Positions 1-9,125 of a DNA stretch of 64,000 nt are shown in pieces. The translations under genes were made by a program, and so were the position numbers. Source of the stretch: Oscillospiraceae bacterium (GTDB taxonomy: Bacteria; Bacillota; Clostridia; Oscillospirales; Acutalibacteraceae); NCBI GenBank assembly GCA_015066175.1, contig SVOW01000009.1, positions 1-64,000 of the forward strand, written 5' to 3'. The notes under the pieces are model-generated. The model ran no database searches. It saw nothing but the letters and a program-made list of their open reading frames with translations, and had not been told where the DNA came from. Positions within the stretch are counted from its first letter, which is position 1; each line of letters starts with the position of its first letter.

Positions 1-269
1 TAATACCAAATCATTCCCACTTTGTCAACACTTTTTTTAAAACTTTTTCAAACTTTCCAACCCCGCCGCGCGTTTACCACTATACCTACACTTTTTATTA
101 ATACCCTCACTTTATTTTGTGGTTTTTGCCTATGTGCTCTTTCTACTTTTATTTTCTAATACTTAATTTTCCCGGCTTTTACGTCATTTGTTCTTTTTTG
201 TTCCTTTAACCTTTTTCACGATATTTTTTCAGTTACTACGTTCTGACGTCAATGGTAAATTTGATCAAC
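1..269. other. Non-coding left edge
   Basis: AT-rich, pyrimidine-rich stretch with no open frame of useful length and no ribosome site leading into one. I see no tRNA, repeat array or clear promoter. It is probably the intergenic space beyond the 3' end of the minus-strand RCC1-type gene. Confidence 0.5.
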
Positions 270-302
270 AAAAAAGACAGGGGTTAAATCCTGCCTTTTT
301 TA
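270..302 (-). terminator. Intrinsic terminator for the RCC1-type gene
   Basis: Stem of 271-281 with 290-300 and T runs on both sides. Read on the minus strand the single imperfect pair becomes a G-U wobble, whereas on the plus strand it is an A-C mismatch. This favours use by the minus-strand gene ending at 371. Confidence 0.65.
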
Positions 303-370
303 ATTATATATTCACTTGTAATTAATACTGAAATACTTTAAATAGCGTAGCAGCTCTCCCGCATAATTAA

Positions 371-1528
371 TTACTCAGGCAATCTGATATTTGTCCATTC
401 CAAATTGCTCATATCTCCTGTTACTACCACTGTGCCATCTCTTTTTAATCCTATTGTGCAACAATTACCTGCAGCAATAGCCACTATTTCATTCCAATCT
501 GAGACATTACACTCATCATAGCTGTTCCGACCTGTAGCTACAACAGTACCGTCTTTTCTGAGTCCTACCGTGTGATAATCTCCGGCTTTAACATATGCGA
601 TATCTTTCCAATCTGATGTATTGCAGGCACCATCTTCCTCATTACCAACAGCTATAACAGTACCATCTTTTTTAACTCCTATCGAAACAGCATAACCTGT
701 GGATATTTGTGTCATATCGGCCCAATAACTCATTCCGTTACTCTCACCGAAATTATCTTCACCTACTGTCTCTACCGTTCCGTCTGCGTTGAGAACAGAA
801 GTGTGCATATAACCAGCTGAGATTCCTACAACATCACTGAAGTACATCACGTTACACTGTTGATAATCGTTTGATCCCGTTGCCACTACAGTACCGTCTT
901 TTTTAAGACCTACAGTGTGGACATAACCTGTTGTAATCGCTACAATATCAGTCCAATCCGATACATTACACTGGCCATTGTCATTTTTTCCGGTAGCAAC
1001 AACAGTTCCATCAGATTTAAGACCTACGGTGTGGAATTTACCTGCTGATACAGATACAATATCGCTCCACGAAGAAACATCACACTGTCCGTAACTATTA
1101 TCACCACTTGCAACGACGCTACCATCGTTTTTTACTGCAACAGCATGTTCCCAAAGCACCGAAATTGTTGTATGCTTCATATCATTGATATCCAAAACGA
1201 CTTCGTTATTTTCATTTTCTTTTTCATCATTCACATTCTTATCAACTGCAGATGAGTTATTATTACTGCTCTCTTCTCTATCTTTTCCTGAATCATCTTT
1301 ACCTAATATCAAAAATGCACCAGCAACAACAGCCACAATAAGTAATGCGGCCACAACTATGTAAATAATATTGTTTTTCTTTTTGGGTGCAGGTTTCTGC
1401 GGATTTTGTTGAGCAGGTCTCTGCTGTGCAGGACGTTGACCATTTGACTGTGTAAACTGTGTTCCGCAGAATTTGCAGAATTTTATTCCGTCGGGCAGTT
1501 GATTTTTACATTTTGGACAAGTAATCAT
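371..1528 (-). CDS. Membrane-anchored zinc-ribbon protein with a seven-repeat RCC1-like propeller
   Basis: 385 aa. The N-terminus is a zinc ribbon with two CxxC pairs (C4/C7, C18/C21). A Q/P/K-rich linker leads to one membrane helix at about 54-76, then an acidic Asn/Glu-rich linker to about 112. The rest is seven repeats of about 38 aa with the core HTVGLKxDGTVVATG followed by GQCNVSDWxDI. Seven repeats is the number for a closed RCC1-type propeller, although each unit is shorter than in classical RCC1. The zinc ribbon should be cytoplasmic and the propeller outside. The start is supported by an AGGAG site. The ligand is unknown; a binding or sensor role is inference. Confidence 0.8.
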   Translation of the reverse strand: MITCPKCKNQLPDGIKFCKFCGTQFTQSNGQRPAQQRPAQQNPQKPAPKKKNNIIYIVVAALLIVAVVAGAFLILGKDDSGKDREESSNNNSSAVDKNVNDEKENENNEVVLDINDMKHTTISVLWEHAVAVKNDGSVVASGDNSYGQCDVSSWSDIVSVSAGKFHTVGLKSDGTVVATGKNDNGQCNVSDWTDIVAITTGYVHTVGLKKDGTVVATGSNDYQQCNVMYFSDVVGISAGYMHTSVLNADGTVETVGEDNFGESNGMSYWADMTQISTGYAVSIGVKKDGTVIAVGNEEDGACNTSDWKDIAYVKAGDYHTVGLRKDGTVVATGRNSYDECNVSDWNEIVAIAAGNCCTIGLKRDGTVVVTGDMSNLEWTNIRLPE

Positions 1529-1683
1529 TTTATTCTCTCCTTTTGTTTTTCTATGTTTACATCATACCATTTTGCAGTGCAACTGTGTTAATAATGTAAT
1601 TTTCGATGTGAAATTTGTAAGTTCTGATGTTTTTGAACGATCATCTTGCAATATTAAAATTCATAAAAAATTTCTTCTGGATA

Positions 1684-1713
1684 ACAAAAAGCACCCGAAC
1701 AAATCAGGTGCTT
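1684..1713 (-). terminator. Terminator of the YabE-like gene
   Basis: On the minus strand AAGCACC pairs with GGTGCTT around an 11-nt loop and is followed by TTTTG, immediately after the stop at 1721. Confidence 0.6.
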
Positions 1714-1720
1714 CAAAATA

Positions 1721-2986
1721 CTAGTCAAGAACATAAATTGTGATGTTACGTCTGCCGAACTGAACGCATTCATTATATGTGTTCATATAAAGGTCAGCAA
1801 GTGTACCGCTGCCGTTCCATGTGAATCCGCCTGTATCTGCAGCAATAGCATAACCGTAAACATATCTGCCGTCATTTGATACGATCCAGAGTTTTGAACC
1901 ATAAGGAATAACATCAGGGTCAACAGCAATATAACCGGGCTGAGGTGCTTTACCTGTGGAAGTAATATAACCTGTATGATATGCTGTGCCGGGGCCTACA
2001 AATTTCTGCTTATAACTTACAGGAACAAGGTTTTCGTCAATTTTATACTGTGAGGGTAATGTGAAATTTGAAATTGTTTTTACGCTATCTGAGTCTCCGA
2101 TAGGAACATCAACTGCAAATCTGCCTGATTCGGGCATTTTTGTGCCACGAACAACAACTTCGTCTACTGCCTTTTCAATAACTGTTTCTGAAATAACCTC
2201 AGAATCAGTTTTTACTCCATCAACATAAATATCACGGTAAAGAACTTCTTTCTTTCCGTTGACACCACTTACTTTTGTATGAGTTGTGCCTTTATACATA
2301 TTTGCGTTATCTTCATAAATTGTTTCGAACTCAAGAGTTTCTTTTGCTGTTCTTTCCTTGTAGGTAACGCGTTTAACTTCAATAACTGAATTTTCTTTGA
2401 TGATTGTGTCATAATCAGGTACTACCATATCGTTTTCACCGGGAGTGATGTTGAACTTTTTAAGAATCTGTTCAACACTTGATGAATATGTGTCCCCTGT
2501 GATAACTTCGTCATCAATTCTGATTTCAACAGTAATGGGATTTTCGATGATAATTTTCATACCATCAGAAAGTTTTGTTGCAAGAGGGAAATTCACATTG
2601 TCTGTTTCTGACACTTCGAGATTTTCCTGTTTGATAACATTAGCTACGTCTCCGTAACCTATTGTTTTGAATGTTTCGCCATGATAAGAAACAGAAACAT
2701 TGTAACCTCTGTTGATTCTGATTGTACTCGGCTGACCGGGAACAAATTTGTCAGTAACAATAATATCGTTGTTATCTGTTACAATTCCTGCTTCCTTGAA
2801 AACAGCTGTAAGAGTTTCAGCTCTTGTGGAAATAGTCACACTTCTTTCGCTGTCAATAATAGTTACATCATAAGTCGCACCCGATGCTGCAGCAACGATA
2901 GTCATTGCACACATTATTACAAGAACAACTGAAATAGCAACTCTTGCTATTTTCCATGCCTTGCTTTCGTGGTTTACCTTAATCAT
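1721..2986 (-). CDS. YabE-like cell-wall protein (DUF348 / G5 / 3D domains)
   Basis: 421 aa. A signal anchor at about 11-34 is followed by DUF348 (ubiquitin-like) repeats (about 38-170), a G5 region (about 200-280) and a C-terminal 3D domain (about 330-421). The 3D aspartates appear in AVDPDVIPYG, AADTGG and the final ADLYM segment. This is the architecture of Firmicutes YabE/Rpf-like proteins, thought to act on peptidoglycan; the 3D domain resembles the catalytic barrel of lytic transglycosylase MltA. It likely works at the outer face of the membrane in wall remodelling. The start has a GGAG site 6 nt upstream, and a consensus promoter lies at 3071-3099 with a structured leader between. Confidence 0.88.
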   Translation of the reverse strand: MIKVNHESKAWKIARVAISVVLVIMCAMTIVAAASGATYDVTIIDSERSVTISTRAETLTAVFKEAGIVTDNNDIIVTDKFVPGQPSTIRINRGYNVSVSYHGETFKTIGYGDVANVIKQENLEVSETDNVNFPLATKLSDGMKIIIENPITVEIRIDDEVITGDTYSSSVEQILKKFNITPGENDMVVPDYDTIIKENSVIEVKRVTYKERTAKETLEFETIYEDNANMYKGTTHTKVSGVNGKKEVLYRDIYVDGVKTDSEVISETVIEKAVDEVVVRGTKMPESGRFAVDVPIGDSDSVKTISNFTLPSQYKIDENLVPVSYKQKFVGPGTAYHTGYITSTGKAPQPGYIAVDPDVIPYGSKLWIVSNDGRYVYGYAIAADTGGFTWNGSGTLADLYMNTYNECVQFGRRNITIYVLD

Positions 2987-2997
2987 AATTAACTCCT

Positions 2998-3063
2998 TTT
3001 CTTTGCGGAAAACGTGTTCCGCATCGTTTGAATGATGCCGAAAAATGCTCTGTCCGGCATCAC
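2998..3063 (-). promoter_or_regulatory. Structured 5' leader of the YabE-like gene
   Basis: Two hairpins lie between the promoter and the start: GATGCCG with CGGCATC, and GCGGAA with TTCCGC around AACGTG. Neither matches a riboswitch I recognise. I looked for c-di-AMP (ydaO) elements, which control related wall genes, and the conserved cores are absent. Confidence 0.4.
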
Positions 3064-3070
3064 GGTTGAC

Positions 3071-3099
3071 ATTATAGAGATATGTTTTCGTCTTGTCAA
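3071..3099 (-). promoter_or_regulatory. Sigma-A promoter of the YabE-like gene
   Basis: On the minus strand TTGACA, 17 bp, TATAAT. Both boxes are perfect consensus. The start site would be near 3064, giving a leader of about 78 nt. Confidence 0.85.
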
Positions 3100-3329
3100 A
3101 TAAAAAAATTTTTTATTTTTAGCTATTTTGCACAAGTTTTATTGCTATTTTAGAAAAATAAAAAGAAAACTCAAAAATCACCACCATATTTTGTGCTTTT
3201 TTACAGGTTATTTTCACAACGTTTTGGTAAAATTGCAAAAATTACAAAAGTGTTACAACACGTTACAATTATATGCTTGTTTGTAAAAAATATGCATAAG
3301 CACGCATAAAATAATGTGAGGTGATAAAT
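3100..3329. other. Intergenic region between YabE-like gene and asnB
   Basis: Very AT-rich. It contains a 12-bp palindrome GTGTTACAACAC between a possible -35 (TTACAA) and -10 (TACAAT) for asnB, spaced 16 bp. The palindrome could be an operator, but no regulator is evident nearby. Nothing coding is seen. Confidence 0.3.
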
Positions 3330-5165
3330 ATGTGCTCTATAGCAGGAAAAATCGACTACCACAGCGACCTGAAAAAAGAAGAATCTGATTTTCTGAAAAT
3401 GCAGAATGTGCTTACAAGAAGAGGCCCTGACGACAAAGGAATGTTTATAGAAAACCATGTTTCACTTCTGCATACCAGGCTTGCTGTTATCGACATCGAA
3501 AACGGAAAACAGCCTATGATTGCAGAAGATGAAAAACAACGATATATAATAGTATACAACGGGGAGCTTTACAATACAGACGAAATACGCGAGCAGTTGA
3601 AAGCTTTCGGATTAAATTTCAACAGCCATTCTGACACAGAAGTAGTTTTGAAATCCTATATAATATGGAAAGAGAAATGCGTTGAAAAACTTAACGGCAT
3701 TTTCGCCTTTGCTATATGGGAGAAAAAAGCAGAAAGATTGTTTGTTGCTCGTGACAGAATCGGAGTGAAACCCTTTTTCTATTATAATAGAAAGAATATG
3801 TTTGTTTTCGCTTCGGAAATCAAAGGAATAATGGCAAGCGGATTTGTGCAGCCTGAAATTGATATCGGCTCTGTTGCCGAACTCATTCTTCTGGGACCGG
3901 GCAGAACTCCCGGATGTGGCGTTTTTAAAGATATTGAAGAATTGCCGCCTGCCACCTGCGGTTATTTTGACAGAAACGGACTTAAAATCAAGAAATACTG
4001 GCACCTTGAAAGCAAAGAACATACAGACAACTTGAAAACAACAATTGAAAAAGTCCGCTTTCTTGTAACTGATTCCATTGAAAGACAGCTTGTTTCAGAT
4101 GTGCCTGTCTGCACCTTTCTGTCAGGAGGACTTGATTCAAGTCTGATTTCATCCGTTGCAAACAAATATTTTACGAAGAAAGGCGAAAAACTACATACAT
4201 TTTCGCTTGATTACAAAAACAATGATTTATATTTCAGAAAAAGCAAATTCCAACCAAACAGCGATTCATCTTTCATCGGAATAATGGGAGAATACCTGCA
4301 AAACAGCGAACAACATTTTGTAAACCTTGATACAGAAGAAATCGCAGATGCACTATTTGATGCAGTTGACGCAAGAGATTTGCCGGGAATGGCAGATATT
4401 GATTCGTCACTGTTACTGTTATGCAAGGAAATCCGAAAACAAGGTATCGTTGCATTAAGCGGAGAATGTGCAGATGAGATTTTCGGCGGATACCCCTGGT
4501 ATCGTGACAAAGACATTCGTGAAAAAGACGGTTTCCCCTGGGCACAATCCACTGCATACCGTTACAGTTTCCTTAAAGAAGAATTCAGAAACAGAATTGA
4601 CCCTCAGGAATATGTTTACTCGAGATACAGAAAAACCGTTGATTCAGCTGATACTTCAGAAGCAAAATCAGCAATTGATAAGCGGATGAAAGAGATGATG
4701 AAACTTAATTTTGACTGGTTTATGCAGACACTTCTTGACAGAAAAGACAGGATGAGTATGTATTGGGGTCTTGAGGTGAGAGTACCATTCTGTGATTACA
4801 GAATTGCTGAATATCTTTACAACGTGCCATGGGAATACAAAGATTATAATAATTATGAAAAAGGATTGTTGAGAAAAGCCATGGAAGGATATCTCCCTGA
4901 TGAAATTCTGTGGAGAAAGAAAAGTCCCTATCCCAAAACGCACAACCCTGCATATCTTGCAAAAGTATCACAAATATTAAAAGAAATCATTGAAAAACCA
5001 TCTTCACCAATTCTTCAGATAATCAGTAAAACACGTCTTGAAAAGCTGCTGACTGAAAATGTCGCACAACCTTGGTATGGTCAACTGATGACAACACCCC
5101 AGACAATTGCATATTTCATACAGCTTGATTATTGGTTGAGAAAATACAACGTCAGAATAGTATGA
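3330..5165 (+). CDS. asnB: Asparagine synthase (glutamine-hydrolysing), AsnB type
   Basis: 611 aa from the ATG at 3330. This start is chosen over the GTG at 3321 because the class II glutamine amidotransferase needs Cys2 as its free N-terminal nucleophile (MCSIAG), and GAGGTGAT sits just upstream. The N-terminal glutaminase domain (about 1-200, with RGPDD and YNGELYN) is followed by the synthetase domain, whose pyrophosphate loop SGGLDSS is near residue 265. It converts aspartate, glutamine and ATP to asparagine and glutamate. The length fits the B. subtilis AsnB/AsnO group. It is transcribed alone. A wall-amidation role, known for some paralogues, cannot be excluded. Confidence 0.93.
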   Translation: MCSIAGKIDYHSDLKKEESDFLKMQNVLTRRGPDDKGMFIENHVSLLHTRLAVIDIENGKQPMIAEDEKQRYIIVYNGELYNTDEIREQLKAFGLNFNSHSDTEVVLKSYIIWKEKCVEKLNGIFAFAIWEKKAERLFVARDRIGVKPFFYYNRKNMFVFASEIKGIMASGFVQPEIDIGSVAELILLGPGRTPGCGVFKDIEELPPATCGYFDRNGLKIKKYWHLESKEHTDNLKTTIEKVRFLVTDSIERQLVSDVPVCTFLSGGLDSSLISSVANKYFTKKGEKLHTFSLDYKNNDLYFRKSKFQPNSDSSFIGIMGEYLQNSEQHFVNLDTEEIADALFDAVDARDLPGMADIDSSLLLLCKEIRKQGIVALSGECADEIFGGYPWYRDKDIREKDGFPWAQSTAYRYSFLKEEFRNRIDPQEYVYSRYRKTVDSADTSEAKSAIDKRMKEMMKLNFDWFMQTLLDRKDRMSMYWGLEVRVPFCDYRIAEYLYNVPWEYKDYNNYEKGLLRKAMEGYLPDEILWRKKSPYPKTHNPAYLAKVSQILKEIIEKPSSPILQIISKTRLEKLLTENVAQPWYGQLMTTPQTIAYFIQLDYWLRKYNVRIV

Positions 5166-5170
5166 ATCAA

Positions 5171-5200
5171 AAAAAACCCCACCGGAAGGTGGGATTTTCA
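5171..5200. terminator. Bidirectional terminator between asnB and the anti-sigma gene
   Basis: CCCACC pairs with GGTGGG around GGAA. On the minus strand it is followed by eight Ts, so it mainly serves the minus-strand gene; the plus-strand tail is weaker. Confidence 0.7.
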
Positions 5201-5209
5201 CAATATAGA

Positions 5210-6097
5210 TTATGATACATAAACTGCTTTTTCGTGATAAAAAATTTCGTAAGGATTTTCTACACCGTCAAGATAACCTACAGTATTATAATTCATCGGA
5301 TTACAGTAAATATTATCAGGTGCGATTATTAATTCAAACCAGCCTGCATAAACGTATACCAATTCTTCTCCTTTGTGATTCTGAAGGAAAGAATTATAAT
5401 TATCAAACCAGGAAGCACCCAAAGATAATGTATCATACATCTGACCGTTATCTTTATAAAGTGTGATAATTGCCACAAGTTTATTTCCGTTGTAAACGAG
5501 ATAATCTCGATAATTCTGCCTTACTTCAAAACATTTTCCTTCTGTGCCGTCGTAATTCACATGGCAATAACCTTTTTCTGATATTTTCAAAGAATCTGTT
5601 GGCTCTCCGCTTGCAGAAAGTGTTGAAAAGATTCTGCTTTTATTCAGTTCGAAATATTCCTTTGCTTCTTCATCCGTTATTTCTTCACCTGTCACTTCAA
5701 AGTTTCTGTCAAATGGCAGCGCAGGGATATTCCACCATTCTCCGACATCTACGCCGGTAGAAAACCCACCATCGGGAAAATCTTCAACTATAGTTTCGTT
5801 TTCCGCAATTCCTTCAGTGGTGACTTCAGACAGTTTTTCTGTTTTTGATGATGTGTTTTGTTTGATATCAACATTAGTTTTTCCTTGCATCGCATCAGTA
5901 ACTTCAATGATTTTTTCAGAAGATGTGTCTGCCTGAAACACACCTTTCTGCCATAAGCCTATACCGAAAAACATAATAACAAAAGAACATACAACCGATA
6001 TTCCTACAACTGCTTTTTTTCTTTTTGCTTTCTGATTTTTAATATATTCATCTCTGCGTGATAAAACGCTGTCAGCAATTTCATTATAATTCTTCAT
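5210..6097 (-). CDS. Putative membrane anti-sigma factor / sigma-operon sensor
   Basis: 295 aa from the ATG at 6097. That ATG overlaps the end of the sigma gene by 14 nt and has GGAGGG 8 nt upstream; the upstream in-frame extension is not needed. A basic cytoplasmic N-terminus (1-29) leads to one membrane helix (about 30-48) and an outside domain of about 245 aa with an early Ser/Thr/Glu-rich linker. The outside domain matches no family I recognise, and no zinc-binding anti-sigma motif is visible. Coupling to the ECF sigma gene is the basis for the call: it would hold the sigma factor at the membrane. It could instead be a regulon product co-transcribed with the sigma factor. Confidence 0.6.
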   Translation of the reverse strand: MKNYNEIADSVLSRRDEYIKNQKAKRKKAVVGISVVCSFVIMFFGIGLWQKGVFQADTSSEKIIEVTDAMQGKTNVDIKQNTSSKTEKLSEVTTEGIAENETIVEDFPDGGFSTGVDVGEWWNIPALPFDRNFEVTGEEITDEEAKEYFELNKSRIFSTLSASGEPTDSLKISEKGYCHVNYDGTEGKCFEVRQNYRDYLVYNGNKLVAIITLYKDNGQMYDTLSLGASWFDNYNSFLQNHKGEELVYVYAGWFELIIAPDNIYCNPMNYNTVGYLDGVENPYEIFYHEKAVYVS

Positions 6098-6641
6098 ACT
6101 TAAAACCCTCCTTTTCAAGTTCTGCCTTAAGAGCCTGCTTTGCTCTGTACACAAGGTTTTCAATCTGACGTTTATTCTTTTTCATTACAGAAGCAGCTTC
6201 GGCATTTGAAAAATTTTCAAAATATGTAAGATACAAAACCTGATAATATTCGCTTTTCAGATTTCTCATTGCTTTATGAAGTCTGATTTTCTGTTCTTTT
6301 ATGAGAAACTCTTCCTCAATACTTCTTTCTTCTGCAGATAATTCATTATGCTCATCAACAGATCCAGATGCAATTTTAGAATTTTTTCTTAAATAATCAA
6401 CTGCTACATTCCGCGCTATTGCAAAAAGCCATGTTTTAAATGAACTTCTGCCGAAGAAGTGCGGTTTCTTTGTTGCAAGTTTGAAAAAAGTTTCTTCCAT
6501 CAGATCTTCTGCCACAAAAATATTTTTCACATAACCGTTTATAAACAAAAGCAGACCGTCTTTATATTCTCTGATAATTTCTGTCAGACCTGTGTCATCG
6601 CCATCAAGGTAACGGCGGTAGCTACTTGCACCATTATCCAT
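6084..6641 (-). CDS. ECF-type RNA polymerase sigma factor
   Basis: 185 aa from the ATG at 6641, which has AAAGGAGAAAA directly upstream; a longer frame reaches 6707 without a comparable site. Region 2 is visible as AEDLMEETFFKL and FKTWLFAIARNVAVDYLRK, and region 4 as LKSEYYQVLYLTYFENFSNAEAA with a helix-turn-helix. The size is normal for the family. It directs RNA polymerase to a specialised promoter set. It is co-transcribed with the membrane protein at 5210-6097 from a promoter at 6725-6753, so envelope stress is a reasonable but unproven signal. Confidence 0.92.
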   Translation of the reverse strand: MDNGASSYRRYLDGDDTGLTEIIREYKDGLLLFINGYVKNIFVAEDLMEETFFKLATKKPHFFGRSSFKTWLFAIARNVAVDYLRKNSKIASGSVDEHNELSAEERSIEEEFLIKEQKIRLHKAMRNLKSEYYQVLYLTYFENFSNAEAASVMKKNKRQIENLVYRAKQALKAELEKEGFKYEEL

Positions 6642-6724
6642 CGATTTTCTCCTTTCCGAAAAGCTTTTCATATGTAAGACGGATAAAGCATCAAAAACTC
6701 TCAACAAATCCGTATATCTTTTCT

Positions 6725-6753
6725 ATTATATAATGAAAACAGAATTAACGCAA
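6725..6753 (-). promoter_or_regulatory. Promoter of the sigma/anti-sigma operon
   Basis: On the minus strand TTGCGT, 17 bp, TATAAT. This is a housekeeping-type promoter, so at least basal transcription does not need the ECF factor itself. Confidence 0.65.
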
Positions 6754-6787
6754 AAATTATTTGAAATCTGTACCCCTTATCGTGCTC

Positions 6788-6816
6788 TTGACTTAGTTTT
6801 CAAAAATAAGTATTAT
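6788..6816 (+). promoter_or_regulatory. Promoter of the GH95-like gene
   Basis: TTGACT, 17 bp, TATTAT, ending 22 bp before the start codon at 6839. Confidence 0.7.
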
Positions 6817-6838
6817 ATAGAAAGGTTGGTGATATATT

Positions 6839-8932
6839 ATGAATACATATTTCAACGAAATAAAATCGAAGCCCGTCAATACTGTAGACGGTAAAGTTCT
6901 TTACAAAATACCATCAGGTGCTTTGTGTGCAAACGGTGACCTGGGAGTTGTTTTTGACAACGATGAAAAAGACCTGATACTTCATATTTCCAAATGCGAT
7001 TTCTGGAGATTTTCATCAGGCACTCAAGGTGGCGGCGGTATAAAAGCTGTAGGAAATATCAGAATCAGCAACATAGATTTATCAGAATATAACATAAAAC
7101 AATATTTTGATAAAGGCTTGCTTGAATGCACTTTCTGCAACACAGAAATGGAATTTTTTGTTGCTCCTGAAAATCTTATTTATTTTGAAATCAGAACTCC
7201 TGTTTCTTCCCTTTCGCCTTCAGTTAAAATTGAAATTCCCAACACCTGCGACAGCATCAATTCCCACGAAAAAGAAAACGATATTGACTGCCACACAAGA
7301 AAATTTGAGGGTGAAAAAATCGACCTTGAATCTGCAGTAACTGTTTGCTGCAAGAAAACAGAAACAAAGGAATCTGGCAGATTCAGAATTACACGTTACT
7401 GCGTTTCTGTTGTTACAAACTTTGACGACAGCAATTATAAAAAGAAAGCTTTGGATATGATTGCTCATTCCAATTACGACAGCGACAAAACAAAAACTCA
7501 GGAAAAATGGGAAAAGTTTTTCTCTGCTTCTAAAGTAACTCTTGAAGATAAGGAAATTGAAAAATTTTATAATTCAAGCCTTTATCACCTTGCAGGATGT
7601 ATGGGAAACCGTGAATTTCCACCCGGATTATTCGGCAACTTCATCACTGACGATTTCTTCCCCTGGGCAGGAGATTACCATATGAATTACAACTATGAAG
7701 CTCCATACTACTGTATTTTCTCATCAAATCATCCTGAATTGTTTGACGGATATATGGCTCCGCTGAATGCAATGTCAAAAGAAGCAAAAAGATTTGCAAA
7801 AATGTTCGGCTGCAAAGGTTATGCACTTCCCGTAAGCTTCGGTCCGAAAGCGCTTGATGTTTACAGCCAGCCTGATTGCAAAGAGCATGGCGTGCTTTTC
7901 CTTGGTCAGAAAAGCCACGCAGCATATGCCTGCGTAATTCCCATTATGCATTGGTTTTCCACATATGATAAAAAATATGCCCTTGAAAATTACTATGATT
8001 TTATATTTAATACTGCTGAATTCTGGGAAGAATATCTTGTCAAAGAAAAAGGCAGATACGTAATCAAAAACGATGCAGCACACGAAATCCCCTATTATCG
8101 CGGAAAAGAATTCAGATACATCACTCATAAAGGTCAGATTGAAACAGTAAATGCAATCAACTCACTTGGTCTTGTAAAACTGCTTTTCAACGCGGTTTAC
8201 GATATGGCAAAGGAGCTTGACCTTAATAAAGAAAAATATTCTTTATGGGAAGATATTATTGAAAACCTCAGCGATTTCCCCACCTTCATCAAAAGAGGCA
8301 AAAAATGCTTCCGCTACAGCAAACGCGGTATCCGTTGGAGAAACGAAAACACAGTAGGTCTTCAGCATATTTATCCCGCTTCACAAATCGGTTTTGATTC
8401 AGGTGAAAAATTACTTAAAATCGCACGTAATACATATTTTATCAATGACCGACGTCTTGATGACAACGGTTCAAACTCCTATCTCCCTGCAGGTGCAAGA
8501 ATCGGCGTTGACCCTCACTTTCTCATTGAAGGAATTCATCAGAATATAAAGGAATTTGCCCAACCAAACAGACTTTTCCGTCATCACGGAGGCGGTATTG
8601 AGCATCTCACAACAATTCCTGCAACAATTAACGAAATGCTTCTGCAAAGCCACGAAGGTATTATCAGACTTTTTCCCTGCTGGGATAAGAAAATATCTGC
8701 TTCTTTTGAAAATCTTCGCGCAGATGGTGCATTTCTCGTTTCTGCTGAATTGAAAAACGAACAGATTTCTTCTGTTAAAATCAAGAGCCTTAACGGAAGA
8801 AAGTGCACAGTAGAAAACAGTAATATAAAATCTGTTATAAGAGCCTCTGACAAAAAGGAAATCCACTACACATCAGACGGCAACATTATTTCTTTTGAAA
8901 CACAGGCAGATATAGAATATATTCTCATATAA
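6839..8932 (+). CDS. Glycoside hydrolase, six-hairpin (GH95-like) family
   Basis: 697 aa with no signal peptide, so probably intracellular. An N-terminal beta-sandwich (about 1-200) is followed by an (alpha/alpha)6 barrel. The segment FPWAGDYHMNYNYEAPYY resembles the GH95 motif, with N283 and N285 at the positions of the two catalytic-water asparagines. A short C-terminal beta domain follows (about 630-697). GH95 enzymes cleave alpha-1,2-L-fucosides or alpha-L-galactosides, but the rest of the sequence is divergent, so the substrate is not assigned. It has its own promoter and terminator. Related (alpha/alpha)6 families such as GH65 or GH78 remain possible. Confidence 0.65.
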   Translation: MNTYFNEIKSKPVNTVDGKVLYKIPSGALCANGDLGVVFDNDEKDLILHISKCDFWRFSSGTQGGGGIKAVGNIRISNIDLSEYNIKQYFDKGLLECTFCNTEMEFFVAPENLIYFEIRTPVSSLSPSVKIEIPNTCDSINSHEKENDIDCHTRKFEGEKIDLESAVTVCCKKTETKESGRFRITRYCVSVVTNFDDSNYKKKALDMIAHSNYDSDKTKTQEKWEKFFSASKVTLEDKEIEKFYNSSLYHLAGCMGNREFPPGLFGNFITDDFFPWAGDYHMNYNYEAPYYCIFSSNHPELFDGYMAPLNAMSKEAKRFAKMFGCKGYALPVSFGPKALDVYSQPDCKEHGVLFLGQKSHAAYACVIPIMHWFSTYDKKYALENYYDFIFNTAEFWEEYLVKEKGRYVIKNDAAHEIPYYRGKEFRYITHKGQIETVNAINSLGLVKLLFNAVYDMAKELDLNKEKYSLWEDIIENLSDFPTFIKRGKKCFRYSKRGIRWRNENTVGLQHIYPASQIGFDSGEKLLKIARNTYFINDRRLDDNGSNSYLPAGARIGVDPHFLIEGIHQNIKEFAQPNRLFRHHGGGIEHLTTIPATINEMLLQSHEGIIRLFPCWDKKISASFENLRADGAFLVSAELKNEQISSVKIKSLNGRKCTVENSNIKSVIRASDKKEIHYTSDGNIISFETQADIEYILI

Positions 8933-8941
8933 CAATCCACG

Positions 8942-8986
8942 ACGAAAGCAGTGAATCTGAAACACGGGCTCTGCTTTCGTTTTTTC
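8942..8986 (+). terminator. Terminator after the GH95-like gene
   Basis: ACGAAAGCAG pairs with CTGCTTTCGT around a loop of about 19 nt, followed by a T run. Confidence 0.75.
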
Positions 8987-9062
8987 TTATATTTTCATGC
9001 TCGAATTTTATAAAATTTCAGACAAAATACATAAATTTTGTGGTTTTTAACAAGCAAAAATA

Positions 9063-9091
9063 TTGCAAACAATAAAAATATATGATATAAT
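9063..9091 (+). promoter_or_regulatory. Promoter of the dockerin protein
   Basis: TTGCAA, 17 bp, TATAAT, 34 bp before the start codon, with a GGAGG site in between. Confidence 0.7.
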
Positions 9092-9125
9092 TACGTTGTA
9101 TATTTATATCTTGGAGGAATGACAT

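Noticed and set aside
2998-3063. c-di-AMP (ydaO) riboswitch before the YabE-like gene
   Set aside because: Context was suggestive, but the leader is too short and the conserved cores are absent; only two simple hairpins are seen.
3321-3329. GTG start for asparagine synthase
   Set aside because: It would bury the catalytic Cys, which must directly follow the initiator Met; the GTG lies in the ribosome site.
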